Assembly (NCBI GenBank): GCA_948470475.1
Contig: OX419343.1
Coordinates: 3,772,983-3,836,982, forward strand
Length of the DNA: 64,000 nt
Source of the DNA: Galaxea fascicularis
Lineage: Eukaryota > Cnidaria > Anthozoa > Scleractinia > Euphylliidae
Reading direction: 5' to 3'
The notes under the pieces were generated by a model that did not search any database, was not told where the DNA came from, and saw only the letters and a program-made list of their open reading frames with translations. Positions 12,999 to 26,626 of the stretch are shown here, piece after piece; position 1 is the stretch's first letter; every line of letters begins with the position of its first letter. Made by a program: the position numbers and the translations under genes.

Positions 12999-13919
12999 CT
13001 GAAGATTAGCCTGTTACAGAGTCTTCAGCTACAATAAACAACGACCATGGAAATACATTCATTAAAAATGTATCGACGATTACATTTCATAGATGCTAGT
13101 CCATGGTGTTATGAGGAAAATAGATTTGAAGACGTCCTCATGAAAGGAGGAAATTGAAAACCTAAGCGAGAGAAAACGGTTTGAAGCGTTTACCAACACC
13201 GACAAGACTTCTAACACGCGTCATGTTAGCATTCGAACACAAGGAAAAAACATTCGCGCGTAGATACAGGAGACGCTATTTTCGCTTATCATTTATATTA
13301 ATCTGTTTGCCAATGTATTCGTCGGAACGTTTTCAGTGTGTAATCATGGGAGCTGTAACAGCTTATTATCAGATGCCGTGTGGTGTAAGCCACTTACCTA
13401 CTGTAGGCCTTCTTGAAAATCTTTCGCTGGTTGCTCTGTAAACAACATTCATGCAAATAAGTTTCGGTCTGACACCTCATATGAGTCCATGGGGTCCACC
13501 TGTTTAAAGTCCACAGCAACTCAGACTTTTTTTCACTTACAAAGGGATTTTTGTACCTTCAAATACATTGATGCAAAATTTTGAATAAATTACATAAGGG
13601 AGGTTTTCGTTAACGGCCACATATTTTTCGCCTATTCTCAATCGAACCCAGCATAACTTCGCGAGAATATTGCGACATTAGATCTGATTTTTCTTGTACC
13701 ACATTCTAGCTATGTTGGATCAATTCACGCCCAAATTGACTGCCAAAAATCGTAAAATTAACCCAAACAACGACTACTTAATTATTTAAGAGAAACATCG
13801 CCCAAAAATTGTGCAAAAAGCTGAATCAATTTTCGGCTCTTTTGCGTTCATTACTTGACTGCCTAAAATTACCCTTTAATAAGCTAAAGAGATTAGCAAT
13901 CATTTTTCTTCTACTTTAC

Positions 13920-16900
13920 CTCTGAATTTTCAAGGACTTTCTGGCGCTCATACGCGCATCTCTTTGAGCTTGGTGTTCTGTTCTCCCGCTGCAAAACAAC
14001 ACAAAGCACGTAATTAACTTCGTCTCGTCTAAGTAAAAGAAAATAATATATTACAGCGATTTTTGCTGTTTCTAAGCTTGGATTCTGGGAGAGCGCAACA
14101 CGCTCACTCAAAGAGACAACACACCATAAGAAATAAGTATGAAGGTTCTTTTAAGAAAAAAAAAATCTCTGTTGAGCTGAGATATGCAAATTTTAGCGAC
14201 CATTCAGTGGGCATGTGTGCGTTTTAGGAAGGAGGGGGGGGGGGGAAAGGGGCCGGGGAGCGAGGGGGAAGGGAGTGAGGGGTGGGCACACACGAGCATC
14301 CCATCGTCACCACTTTACACCGGCAGGCAAATTGACTATTATTTAGGGCAACTGTTTCATTAGAATGTACAACTTATCATAAAATACGCGAGAAAATGAT
14401 TATCCCAGCGGTTCTAACGAAGTGTTTACCTGAGTGAGGTCGTTTGCCTCTTGGTGTTGACACGATCCCGGGGTGACATTTTTTCACATTGGGATGATTT
14501 CATCCCGGTCTTGAGCACAGGGATGAAATTTCACCCCAGGATAAAACGTGACCAAAAATTCCATGTCAACGGTTTTTCCGAATGAAAAACAAGACTTTTA
14601 CCAGCGAGTATTTCGTCTAGGTGTGAAATTGATTCAGGTCGTCCCGAGATAAAACCACACAATCATGTTAACAGCAAAAACAAATTGCAAAAAAGGTAAA
14701 CCGGGATGAACCTTATCCCGGCTTTCATGTAAACGGTGCCTAACTCTTGACAAAATAAAACACTTAAGCAAAGCCGGAGATAAGGATGTTACTGGGTTTT
14801 GACGGAAAAGACCAACTTTGGGTATCCCGGCGTTACCTGGGGTAGTCCTCGCCTTCCCAGGACGGCCACTACATATGATAACTGCATTAAACCAACACCT
14901 TCGAGTTGCGATCCTAGTTGGAAGAATAGCTGGCATAGTTCTTTTAGCAATTATGTACCCCCCGCTTTCAAGTCATGATGGAATGTGACAAGTTAAAATA
15001 GCACAGCAAGTTCGCGTTCGTTCTCGCCATTCTGGAGGACAGCTGTTCAAGGCCATTGTGTGAAAAAACACTGAAAGTGTATGTACCTTGTGAAATGACA
15101 CTTTTCAGAACTTCAAAAGTTAAATTGTTTTTCTCCACTTTCAAGGAAAGTTTTCCAATAAATTCTGAAAAACGTTTAGACAAAGTCCGACTAAAAAGGG
15201 CAAATTCGTCGAGTGGTACTGGTGAGGGGACAGATATGGGGTGTTTCTACCCTTGCCCCTGTCCCCTCTCCCCCATATTTTCTCCCAAATGTCATCAAGT
15301 TAACGCACCTGCTGAATAGCCTATATTATAAAAAATTCTGTTACACTACTACAAACAAGGTAACACGAGATTAGATTAAACACTGGAACCTTGAATTACA
15401 AACATCTTTATTAACACTAGACGAAAACAATTTCTCCTCGAAAACTTATGAAAAAGAATTGTCGACTAGTTTTGCCTCAAACACCAGCAGTAATTACAAG
15501 CTATTGTTGTCTTGTATTTTTGTGGCTTCTATCTGAGCTCCAAAGCGCTTGGTGAACCTCGCTGGGGCGCTGAGAAGATGTGGTTTAAACCAGTCTTCCA
15601 AACCTCAGAGAAGCAAAAACACACAGAAAAAAAACACACAAACACACACAAACAAGGCAAGTAAGCCTTTCCGACTTCTTTATAACACCAGACTTTCGAA
15701 GTAAATGATTACATGAACATTTCACTTTCATGCAAACTCTTACATAACGCTAAGGTTAGGTTCGGACAACTGTGTCCCGCAAGAACAAGCTCTAACCAAG
15801 CAGGTAAACAACATGGTTCCAAAAAGTGATAACATGGTACCCACCTAAATCTGTAACGAGATCCAAATCTCAAGAAGCTCGACGTTCTGGCGGGCTTGTT
15901 GGCTGTTTTAACTAGTCTGTGAAGTATAAGGCCCCACATCATGAATCAGTTCGATGTTCTCTCACCGCACGTGAAGAAGGTATCTAACTATCTGAGAACG
16001 TGCAGAATTTGTCCGATATTTTAATGGTTCAGACAATTACGTAATGTTAAAAAAAGGTCTTCAAGGATCGCATTCCTGGAATTTTCGTCGTCTCGGTGAC
16101 AGGTTTTTAATGGTAAAACTTTAAAATATGGGAAAATGCTTTGTCACATATTCTTAGAAGTAGCTTCATTTATCTGAACGAGTACTTTATTGAGCAATTT
16201 AGCGAGTGATACAAATTTATTTTAGCCTGTGTGGGATAAAAACTGAAAAAGTAAACAACTTTCCTGGTGGATGTTTGATCGGCCTTCACGTGCCTTGCTT
16301 TGACAAGATACACGTGTTTTTAACGTGACGGACAGTGGTGTGAGCAGTTGAACACATGCTTGAATCAAGTGAAATAAAACCATAATTTCTCGGCAACTAT
16401 GTTGCTGTGCCCGTCTGGGTGTTTTTTGTTAAAGCGAAACCATCAGCGAAGAACCGATTTTCAGTGGCAAAACGCTCAGCCGGTTTGCAGCGAAAACGGA
16501 GTCGATAGACCAACCACAGGGCAACCAAAATATAGTTAGAGAACGCCTTAAGGCGTTCCCGAGAAATGCGAGACTTCGAGCTGACTAGCAAACACTTCAG
16601 TTAAGCTTATATCATACCTCACACTCTTATCGTCTATTACCTTGTCTCTAATCTTATTTTTATCACATCTTATCTTATCGCATTTTATCGTTATTTCGTC
16701 AGTGTACTCGTATTAACTATATATCGACTGTCTCTGTGCATAAGATAAATTGCGGATGGTACATACATACATACTTTACAACAAGGTCTGTAAAAAGGCA
16801 GCGAATGGCTGATGTGCACCTTAATTACAATACCATCAAGCTACATAAGAAATTACACAACAAATATCCAAATGCATGTTATAATATAGTATTATAGGGG

Positions 16901-19900
16901 TGGTGGGATGGCTTGATGACAGGATTGGTACAACAGAAAAATCTCTGCCATTTCAGACGTCCAGAAAATGGCTTTTGATTTATCGCACACGATATCTCGC
17001 GTGCTTGCATCGCGTGCTAGCCTAACTTAGTGATCGCACTGCGCGATATGGCTGGACAACATGTGGATAACCAAAGAGAGCTCCTTTAGGAAGTGGCTTT
17101 TCCTAGCAAAGCAATAAACAGTAATTTACCGGAAGAAGGTGTGATATTCAATGGCGCTTTTCCAAAGATGTTTGGCATCGTGTGAACTTGGACAAGCATA
17201 GGTAAAATGTTCATTGTGCCTTTGGTCCTGTGAGAATAGAAACAAAAATATAAATTGACTTTTTACAGGTTCACTCACAGTGTGCTAAATATGGCTACTA
17301 CCGAAAATTTTTCAAGACAAATGCAACCATCTACCTTGACATTTCAAACACAGTCATTGCCACTTCGTCAAAGTGACTTGCAAAATATGAAAGCGGTCAT
17401 ACAAAATTCACTGCACAATAATCTGGTTACTATAATAACAATCAACAGGTTGACTCTCAACTTTCTCTGTGTGTGCAAAAATCATAACATGGCTATTGTG
17501 GATACAAAACAAACGTTGTTTAGCATGCAAAGATGTCTTTTCTAAAATCACAACAGCCAGCCAAACAAAACATTATTTGAACTATAAGCAATTTCCTGGT
17601 CCCCTACCTCTCGATACTCCAAAATAAACCTGTTTTTCTTGAACGCTATTTTGGTTACCTTTGGCCTGAAGAATTAAGAACAAAGAAAGCTCTTGACAAC
17701 GAAATAAAAAGCAAAGTCATATGAAACATATGGATTATCATATATTTGGGCTACAGTGGAAGAGTTTTGACACAAAAGGCACTATGGCTATCAATCACAC
17801 AGCTACAGTAGCTGCAAAAAGAAAACAGGGAAAAAAATCAAGCAACTGGTTTGAACTGGAAGGTGGCTTTCTCTTCACAACTGCTCAAGTTACAGTCAAC
17901 ACTGTGATAGGCGCCAGTGTCATGAGTTGAAAGGCACAGTGAAACTATAACTATGCTATAAACAAAATAGACAGAGTTGTTATTAATTTTGTACACCAAC
18001 CAAGCAAAGAGTGCTTTCTTCTCTTTTTCTTTGATAAACCAGATTCCTCGAGGGGTCAGACCAAGTTGACACTCCACTTTATTTTCTCCCTAAAACATGA
18101 AAAGTACCTCTGTGAAGACCGGCCTAGTAGCTGAACGGGCTACCCTGGCTAAATATAAAGTTATTTACTCACTAACTAAATATTCACACAAAAATTCCAT
18201 AAACAAAACCCCGACTTAAATAAACATTATGAAAACAAACTTCAGTTAATAGATCTTCACAGAACAAATAGCTTAGGCCTTGAAACATGACTTGGGGACC
18301 ATACTGTAATATAATTTCACCTCATTTCCTCAAAAATGTTTGCAAACAGACACAGCAAACTACAACTGTAGAACAGCTATAAAAGCAAATAACAGATTGC
18401 TCACCACAACACTATGCATGTCTATGCCATAGAAATCCATGTTCTTTATGATCTTGAGAAAGTTGACTTCGCACTCGGCAGGATTCAATCCACTACAGGG
18501 GGAAAAAGCAATAATTATTATTTATTTCATAAGTAGATTAGTTTATGTGTGTATTGAGAGAAAAATGAACCCATACTTACACCAAAGCTTGATGCTTTTT
18601 TTTAATCTCTTTCTCCAACTCTTTTGTCTTTAAAGAAAGCAAACATGATGTTTAGATTAGATACATGTTTTTGTAAGTGACCCTTAATAATCACTTTAAT
18701 GTATCATTAAAAAAATCACTGGCTGTGAGACAAATATTTAAGGTTTGAAGGATTTCAAGAGTTACTAGTAGTCTTTACACAAGACAATGGGGCTAAAATT
18801 TGTTTCAAACTAAGGACTACATTACATAAGATCAGTATCATGCCCTCACTTGTGCTTGAAACTTTAAGAGGTAATGTCATAGGCACTGTGTACGTGCATT
18901 ATCCCTTTGGTCTAAAATTTTTAAATTGTCCCATGGTTACCGGTAAGTCTGATTTTATTACAGAGAAATCATTACTTTAAAATTAGCAGCCCTTTCTGAA
19001 ACTGAGATCACCAGCCAGTGTTTGATTTAGGGCTGGCTGAGACCATAGGGCCTGGTGAGTGACAAGCTCTAGATGTACAATCATTCTCTAAATGTACTGT
19101 ATGTAACTTGACGCAATGAGACATCTTTCCCTCTGAATAACTATACAGTAAACCATATTACCATGTCGACAGACAGAAAAAAGGGGTGGGTGCCCAAACA
19201 ACAGAGGGAAGGGACTTAAGTTACAGGGGAAATCAACAACCATGGAGCTGTTATGCTTATAAGCAAAGACATGTGATGTACTACTTGCTCTTTTGCTAGT
19301 TCCAGTAATTAATCATGGCAATGAAAACAAATTGAAGTGGGTGTGTATACCTGGTTTGGAATAAACTTAAACTCTGTGATATATTCAGTTGTTGGTTCGT
19401 GGAGTTCAGGATCAAAATCCCCAAGGTGAGCTGGAACAATGCAAAAAAAAATCAAACACTTAAAACCTTTCCCGAGGTTCAGTAAAGGAGAATAAGATCT
19501 TTGGGTGCCATCAATATTATTGCTAACAATGAAATGCACCCAGTGATTGCTTAACCTTTTAAATCCTAAGATAAAAATTTAATTTCTCATTTGCTGCCTC
19601 AACACATTTCCTATCAAATTAGTGGCGAGAAATTGCTAAAGTATCAAAAAATTAATCTTGTGTGACCCTGTCCTTAATTCTCATCACCACTCTGTTTTAC
19701 AAAGTCTTGATATTACAAGGAGAAATTTGATGCTGATCACTCTTAGGTATTAAAGGGTCAGGGCTCGAGACTAACTTTTCAGCTTACTAGCCCAGTGGCT
19801 AGTGCACATGTTTTGTGCTAACATTTTCACTGGCCAAGATGGCTAGTGAATCACAAAACCTACTAGCCAAAATGGAGTTTTTACTAGTCTGTGGCTAGCT

Positions 19901-22900
19901 GGCTACCGTTAGTCTCGAGCCCTGAAGGGTTAGTGATCAATCAATGTCCTACACGGTACAATTTCTGACTAATAAAATAGTCTGTTAGTCTGCAAGCCAG
20001 CCAGTCTCAGCTATCTATAGATATGTTTCATGTTATCTACTGACACAAAAGTTGACAAGTCATCCCTATTCAACAGTCTGTAAAGCTGAGTTATTCAAAT
20101 CAAACTGAAATCAGCTGTACTTGGACAGTTCAGGTTCCTCACAGTTTAACATCTTCAATTCCTGTTTCCCCCAGAAAATTAAAATTCAACAGTTTGGCAA
20201 CCTGTTCAGCTATAATAATGGTTCATAGCACAAGTCCCAGTACCACCTCCAACCCAAGAAAGTGAATGTAGTTGAAATTAACAGAGCCTACATAGCTTTT
20301 TTCTGGCCTAAGTATTTTAAAATTCATGTAACATAATCTACAGAAGGCCCAAGGCCTATATTTCACCTTTATTAAAAAGAGTCCCCATCAAAAGTGCTAA
20401 GATTAGAACACCCAGAGAATTTATGCAAATTACCATGTGTTACACACTCCTTATTTAAACTACTGTCTTACACTGTAAACTATAAGCTGTCAAATCCACA
20501 CCAATCTTTAAAGGAACCTCAAGCCTATGATGTGAAGAGAAAAGGATATAATGTATCTCAAGACACACTGGTTTACACATTTTAAATAGTTAATATTTAC
20601 ATTAATAATAGTAGCAGACAACATTCACATTTGCCCATTGTTTCTCCTTATTTTGCATACTACAAGTTAGGTGAATTTCTGTGATAATCAAGATATGGAA
20701 GAAATTCTCCCATAATTTATCATTGGTGATAATTTTCTTTAGGTCTCATTAGCTGTTTGCCTGTCAAAAGCATGATGTTGTAAATATTGGCAAACGATGA
20801 TCCGCAGTGTTTGCTTGAAGCCAAGCACATGTAATCCATCCTTGCTAATTCTAGGGGTGCCCACCCTGCAGATTACTTGCACAAATACAAGCAAGTAAGC
20901 AAGACTGCTGGCAGCATTGGCTCAAGTTTAACCTCGCCTAAATAGCATTCAGCCACATTAAACACTTCTTACAAATCGAGTTCGAGGTCTGTACTGTATA
21001 AAGTTATGGACCGAGTTTTTTCCTGTTCACTTATGGCCCAAGCACAAACCATGCCGGCCATAAATCAATGGGAAAAAATGAGGATCCGTAACTTTAAGTA
21101 CAAACCAAGAAAACGAAATTAGTAACTGAAGATGTTTATTACATCTCTGAGGTTAATCGGGCGCGCGGGAAAGACAACTTTCAAATTTAGCAGACCCTAC
21201 AGTAAAATACGGCCCGCAAAATTGACCAATCACAGCGTACATACTAACTGAGAGATATAATATTGAACCTTAAGTACAGTACTTTCAAGAGTCTTGACTT
21301 ACTTTCCCTTTGAGATGTCTTGTTTAATTTGTAGAAAGAAATGGTATCTGCAAGGTAAACAAAAAGTTATAATCACTGTTATGATATGAGAAAACCTACA
21401 GACAGGGTAACATACTCTTATTCAGATAAAAAAAATTCCAGGAATCAAAATGCAAATTACAGTTTAAATTTTTTCAGTTGATGGATCTTCCCACATCTCA
21501 GCTGCTCCTCATTGACATTGTTATTAACTTGAGTTTACAAATTTTCTTGATTATCCATGATCTTCTACCATTCTCAAGGACTTTCCAGTCCTGGAAAATG
21601 TAGTAGCAAGTACCTTCCATTCTTTTCTCTGAACTAGTGATCTATATGAGGCTACTTGGGATATAGGATATTCAGGTAAAAAATTATAATGATACCGGAT
21701 ATTAAATTGGGGGAAAAATTAACACACTGTAGGATAAGAGATTCTGGGATATCAAACTGGCATTCCCCCCCCCCCCCTTCTGCCTAATGGGGACTCAACA
21801 GTATGGGGAACTCAAGCCATTAAGGAATCTCTAACTCTTTCAGCCAACTCCTGCCAAAGAATCAATTACATGTAATCTATGGGTAAGTTTACCTAGTCAG
21901 TTCTTCAGTCAGGTCTTGGGGTTCAGCAGCATAAAATCTGACTCTAAAGTGCAGAGTGAAGGGTGGACCGACTGAAAATAAACAAAATGCACAATGTGAT
22001 GTGTTGAGCATGCACCTGGGAAGCTTCCATGCTCCTGAAAGCTACACACTGAACACTGGCTGAATGCAAGATAGAATATCACAAAGAAAAATAAGCAGTT
22101 TGTACATGTAGGTCTCAGAATAATTATTATTGTCAGTGAGCATCCACACCTGTACAACCCTGGACTGAAAAGAGATAAATTAAACAAGAAAATAATACTT
22201 CACCCAACACAGCATAGAGCCAAGGTGATATAAGTTATGACAGCTACAGTAAGTTGTAGCATGAAGTAGCAAGGAGCCCTGCAAATAATTTTTCTTCCTT
22301 GAAAAGACATATGACTGACCAAGTCTCTATTTTGGTCGCACAAAACAGATAATGTTGTCAGATGTTTATAATTAGTTACTTATTATTTAGTGTTTTCCCT
22401 TGTTTTTAGCACAGCAGGTAAAAGAGGTTTTCAAACTGGTAGAGCAACCATGACTAATGTCTATTTTAGGGGGTAATAAGTAGTATTACAGGCAGTAGAT
22501 TTTACCAGTTACCACGTGAAAAGAAGTACACTGATTATTTCCGATTAAAATAGGCCAAGGTCTGATGAAATCTCAACTTTGGTGGGTTGTTTCATCGGAC
22601 ATTGTCCGATGATCATCACTTATTTGCAGCTCTGAGTACAGGTAACAGGACGGAAAGTAATATTATAACAATTCTGCCTCAATAAGAGATAAATATAAAG
22701 ATGCAAGTTTACAAAGGGAAGGTTTATCACTTTTTATAATATTGGATAGTCTGCTTGGAGGAAATTGGCGGATCCATTTGACAGACTAATGCCTGATACT
22801 CGAACAATGTATATTTTCTGGTCCAAAATGAGATGGATCATTTCAGGCCAACTCAGAAGAAGTCCTAGAAAAGTCTCCGTCAGATTTCCAGCGGTTTCAT

Positions 22901-25900
22901 TAGAGACCGGCAACCAGGGAAAACCGCAACCTATATGTACTTTGTCAGAATTTACCTCTCACCACTGCCTCCTTTGTCTAGATTTTAAATTATTGAAACC
23001 CCTGGATTTCATTTGCTGCTATTAATAAAAACCATTTCAAAAGTCAAGGTCTAGCTGATATTCTGTTTGATTTTTTTTCTCAATCAGTTGAGTGCTGGTT
23101 GACTGAGACAAAACCTTTAGGGTATAAGCCACACAGATTTCACAAAGATCACCTATCGAGCAAGTTAGCTGCTTTAGTAATTATAGTTAATTAGGTTTTT
23201 TAAAAAAAAAACAAGACAGCGTGTTTTAAACAAGTGAAATTTCTTACTTCTGACTTGCTTCTTGATTTTTTTCAGTGGATCTAACCAGTGCTGCAAAAAC
23301 AATTACATATACATTAATTTTATGAGACAAATTCTGTTACAAAAATCGTCACTAATCATAACTGTCATCACCATCATCACTACTACCACTAACCACCATC
23401 ACCATCAGTATCAACATCATTGTCATCATCACTAAGCCCTTTCTGCTCCAAAGTACAAAGGGTGGTTTCTAAGACTAAATGAGGCTTATCCAGGGATACA
23501 AGCAGGTGATGAGCCCATCCCACAACCCACATGCAACCCTAAGATGTACAACATACAGATGTATAACAGGACACCAAGAACCACTGTACATGTCCATTCC
23601 CAGCTCTTTGTGAAGAGTGTGTGGCTTCTTTCATGGCTGCATTAAATTTTATGCCCAGAGCTGAAGATCAGGCAAAGCCAATGACTTCATTCACTCCCCA
23701 CTGATGCATTTATTTGAACTGGGCATGTCTTTCCAATTACATGTATTTTAAAAGAACATGATTTCTGGTCTTAGCTGGGATTTTTAACCCCCAGCCACCA
23801 CCTTGCACTACACTGAGTCCTGTGCTCCTACATAATTATCAACTCGATACTGATTAAAAACATCTTTCAATTCCATTGCTTACATGTATGAAGTTTCTGT
23901 TTCACCAGTATTTAGTTTAAGTTTGTTCTCTACCAGTATTTAGAAATAACAATGACTAAAGACATACTTTAATAACAATACCAATTTTTACTATTAAATT
24001 AAGCAACTAGTAAACATACTGAAACTTGATGTGTGTCCATAAACTGGAGTCCAAAGTAATCCTTTTCGACCAGATCAAGGTTCTTAAAAACATGATCAAG
24101 AAGTTCTTGTCCTTTGGCTTTTTTCTAAGAGAAGTGGAAGAAAAATAAACTTAACAGTCAGTAGGTATCCTGTCACACTACACTGCATGACAAATACTTG
24201 TAAATGCAGCATTTTGTTCCAGTGGTTCATTTACATGCCTAAATTGCCACATTTTGGTCAAATTTATGAAAGAAATATCTTTACTCAAACACATTTTACT
24301 TATTACTGCATGGAAACAACAGAAACTACAAAGAAATTAAAAACAATGGCTCAAAAGAATTCAAAATCATGACCTCTTAAGGCCCTGGCAAAGAAGAACA
24401 CATTGTTGCAGACACATCAATCGATGCTCATGATGTTTCTTGGGCGCGCAAATGCGTGGGACACAAAATGAATGTTGTGTTTTCATGCTGTGCAAACTGC
24501 AAACATTTGTTACCGACACTAAATTTGTGTCCACAACAAATGTTGCGTGCACTGGCAAACAGGGAAATATTTGTGTCGCCAACAATGTGTCTGCAACAAT
24601 GTGTCTGCAACAATGTGTGCTCATTTGCCAGGGCCTTTAGCCTCTCCAAGAAAAAAACTTGTTGGGCAATATAAGACAATGCAGTTGACACCTTGGGTCT
24701 ACTTTAATATCATCTCAGAACAATCTGATCTCTAATTTTAAAGAGGTCACTACATCTTTTTAATTTATAAGACATGTTTCAATGTTATGAACATCATCAG
24801 CCACACAGAGATAAGAGTTTGTGCCATAAGAAAACTCTGTAACTTAACACACAGTGACAAGTACTTCTGGTCATCATGGGATAAATTTTGCTCCAAAAAA
24901 GAGAATTCAAAGTAATTTTGGAATGGTCTCAAGTTTAATATTTTTCAGTTGTATAACCATCAGTTGTACAACCTTGTTTGGAAAAAAATGTACATGAAAC
25001 AAAGCCAATAAGGAAATCGGTTCTCATGACTGAATCATAACTAAAATATCACTCCAGACAAAGAATATAATTAACTTCATGGGAGGTTTCTTGGTTGATA
25101 CAATACAAGCACTATGAAGATTTGCAGGTGTTTTTTTCTATTTTGGTTTGACTTCTTGCTTGATTTTTAAAGAAACTTGATAAAGAAATTAGTCTTGGTA
25201 ATTAACCAAATGCTGTAACAAACTTTTATTCATAATCCTAACATTGTCTTGAGCATGATCACAAGAAGGCCAACACTTGTTAAGGGTCTTAAAATATCTC
25301 AGTGTGTCATGTTGATAAAATGCAGATCATTTAGGATCAATCTTGCAGTGAGCCATGACTGCACCATTCCAGTGTAGATCCAAGCATACAGTAGCAGGAA
25401 ACATACAGAAATGATTGGAAAGAACCTCAAATTCGTTTAAAGTTCGAACAAGCTACTAAGAGTAGTACTACTCGTGGTATTCCTGTCAGGCAAGTGAAGT
25501 GCGCTGTACTTGTACGGTGTAAATCCTGGGAAAATGGTATACATATTTAATTACTCACCATATCGATCCATTTAAAATAATATTACAAAAGTCAATGACA
25601 ATTGTTTGTCATAAAGTTAGGGTAAAACAACACGTGTGTAAACACTATTCCCGGATTGTTATTTCGAAGAAGTTTTAAGTTTCCTTCCTAGTTCTTGACT
25701 ACGACCGATTAATTTCCTTTGTGTCTGTCATCAAGTATAAAGTTTCTACGGATGTTATGTGGGCTATATCAAAGGTTAAAATCCGCAATAAGAGCATTTT
25801 AAAAAGGCATGGTTGTGCAGAATAAAGACACTTTCTTAGCTGAGTCCTATGAAATGTAAGGCTGAGAAGCAAAACAATGACGTTTCACAGGATTTGGCAA

Positions 25901-26626
25901 GCAACCCTTCTGGCGTCTAAACTTAGTTTATAAAGCTTCTTTAATGCCGTGAAAGAAATTTTTCGCCGGAACGCCCCACATAAACATCTTTTCTAAAGTT
26001 AAAGGTCAGGTTAATCCTTTCGCTGGTTTCTTGGTCGCTCTTTCGCTTTGTTTCTACTTTTAAAACGGCTAAAAACACTCACAGGTCATGGTAGACTATG
26101 CATGTAAGTTTCTTAATTGGCTGTGCAAAACAGTTTAAACGTCAAATGTGCGTGGCGACCGTTTGCTCAGTCATGAAAATATTAAACTGTTTTCCACAAT
26201 ATTAAGATGTTATCTCATAAAAAAAGATCCCAAAACTTACAAAGTATCTCATGTTATGCAAGCCCTTGATAAAATATTAGCATTTCTAGAAACATTCCAA
26301 GTCGTGGCCATTCAAGCAAAACAACTGCGAACCGTTCGACCTGCGACGGAAATTGATCATTTCTAACGCTGAAATTAGCAAGATCAGACACCACAAACTC
26401 AAACTCGCGATCAAGGGTCGTTAGATAAAAAATTGAATTGTCCGCTGTGTCCAGTTTCACATGAGAAATCATAAGAATTCTGAAAACAATAAAAACTTAC
26501 ATGCAAATTGAACGAGAGGTCACTTCCATCAAGTAAAACGACCACATAGTCCAAAATGTGTTTATCTTTCTTCTCCTCCTTGTCCTTTCCAAACCGCCGG
26601 CGAAACCTCCTACTTAGTCTATACAT
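13920..26626 (-). CDS. Band 4.1-type FERM + FERM-adjacent domain protein, N-terminal part
   Basis: Exons, read on the minus strand: 26626-26501, 24124-24020, 23290-23248, 21971-21893, 21347-21303, 19430-19351, 18627-18581, 18492-18405, 18089-18001, 17665-17608, 17227-17130, 15916-15845, 13988-13920. All have AG acceptors and GT donors, and phases agree at every junction except 21303/19430, where an exon must be missing. The start ATG at 26626 lies in a strong CCACCATG context. Landmarks in order: [117 protein letters not shown], then the FERM-adjacent segment with FGSRYRFSGRTEH. This order is characteristic of the EPB41L4/EPB41L5/FRMD group, whose FERM domains bind membrane-protein tails and phosphoinositides at the cell cortex. 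I cannot separate the orthologue groups. The donor at 18000 (GTTGGT) is weak but is the only one that keeps frame. The gene probably continues into the 10288-2092 block. Confidence 0.88.
14430..14935. repeat. Unclassified repeat-like stretch with recurring ATCCCGG motifs
   Basis: Motifs such as CATCCCGGTCTTG, GGGATGAAAT, GGGATGAACC, TTATCCCGG and GGTATCCCGG recur in both orientations, together with CATGTCAACGG and CATGTAAACGG. This looks like a decayed foldback or dispersed repeat lying between FERM-gene exons. The boundaries are estimates. Confidence 0.45.
19551..19932. mobile_element. Dispersed 'TTAACC' repeat carrying a CAGGG...CCCTG MITE
   Basis: The outer repeat (19551-19758) is homologous to that at 11619. 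Inside its 3' end lies a 166-bp element, 19759-19924, with inverted ends CAGGGCTCGAGACTAAC and GTTAGTCTCGAGCCCTG. The bases AAGGGT occur on both sides (19753-19758 and 19925-19930), giving a short target duplication. The composite lies in the FERM intron where an exon is missing. Confidence 0.8.
20976..21256. repeat. Dispersed repeat, copy 1 of a 280-bp family
   Basis: It matches 45083-45352 through shared blocks: GAGTTCG...GGTC, TTATGGCCCAAGC, GGCCATAAATCAA, AGGATCCGTAACTT, ACATCTCTGAGGTT, TTGACCAATCACAGC and TACTAACTGAGAGATATAAT. The first half folds back on itself. It sits in the same FERM intron as the nested element at 19551. Confidence 0.8.
23345..23436. repeat. Degenerate (CAT/CAC)n trinucleotide tract
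   Basis: Runs of CATCAC, ACTACC and CATCAT with scattered changes in a FERM intron. A similar tract lies at about 36893-37030 in ABCB6 intron 11. Confidence 0.7.
24380..24636. mobile_element. TTA-flanked MITE in FERM intron 2
   Basis: The ends AGGCCCTGGCAAA and TTTGCCAGGGCCT are perfect inverted repeats, each next to TTA (24377-24379 and 24637-24639). The interior repeats TGTCTGCAACAATG in both orientations and folds back. The 3-bp TTA duplication suggests the PIF/Harbinger group. The short reading frames here are by-products of the repeats. Confidence 0.85.

Noticed and set aside
22765..23025. 86-codon open frame on the plus strand in a FERM intron
   Set aside because: No domain, no splice context, and lies antisense to the gene.
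24367..24735. Cluster of 60-90-codon frames on both strands
   Set aside because: All arise from the TGCAACAATG repeats of the MITE at 24380-24636.
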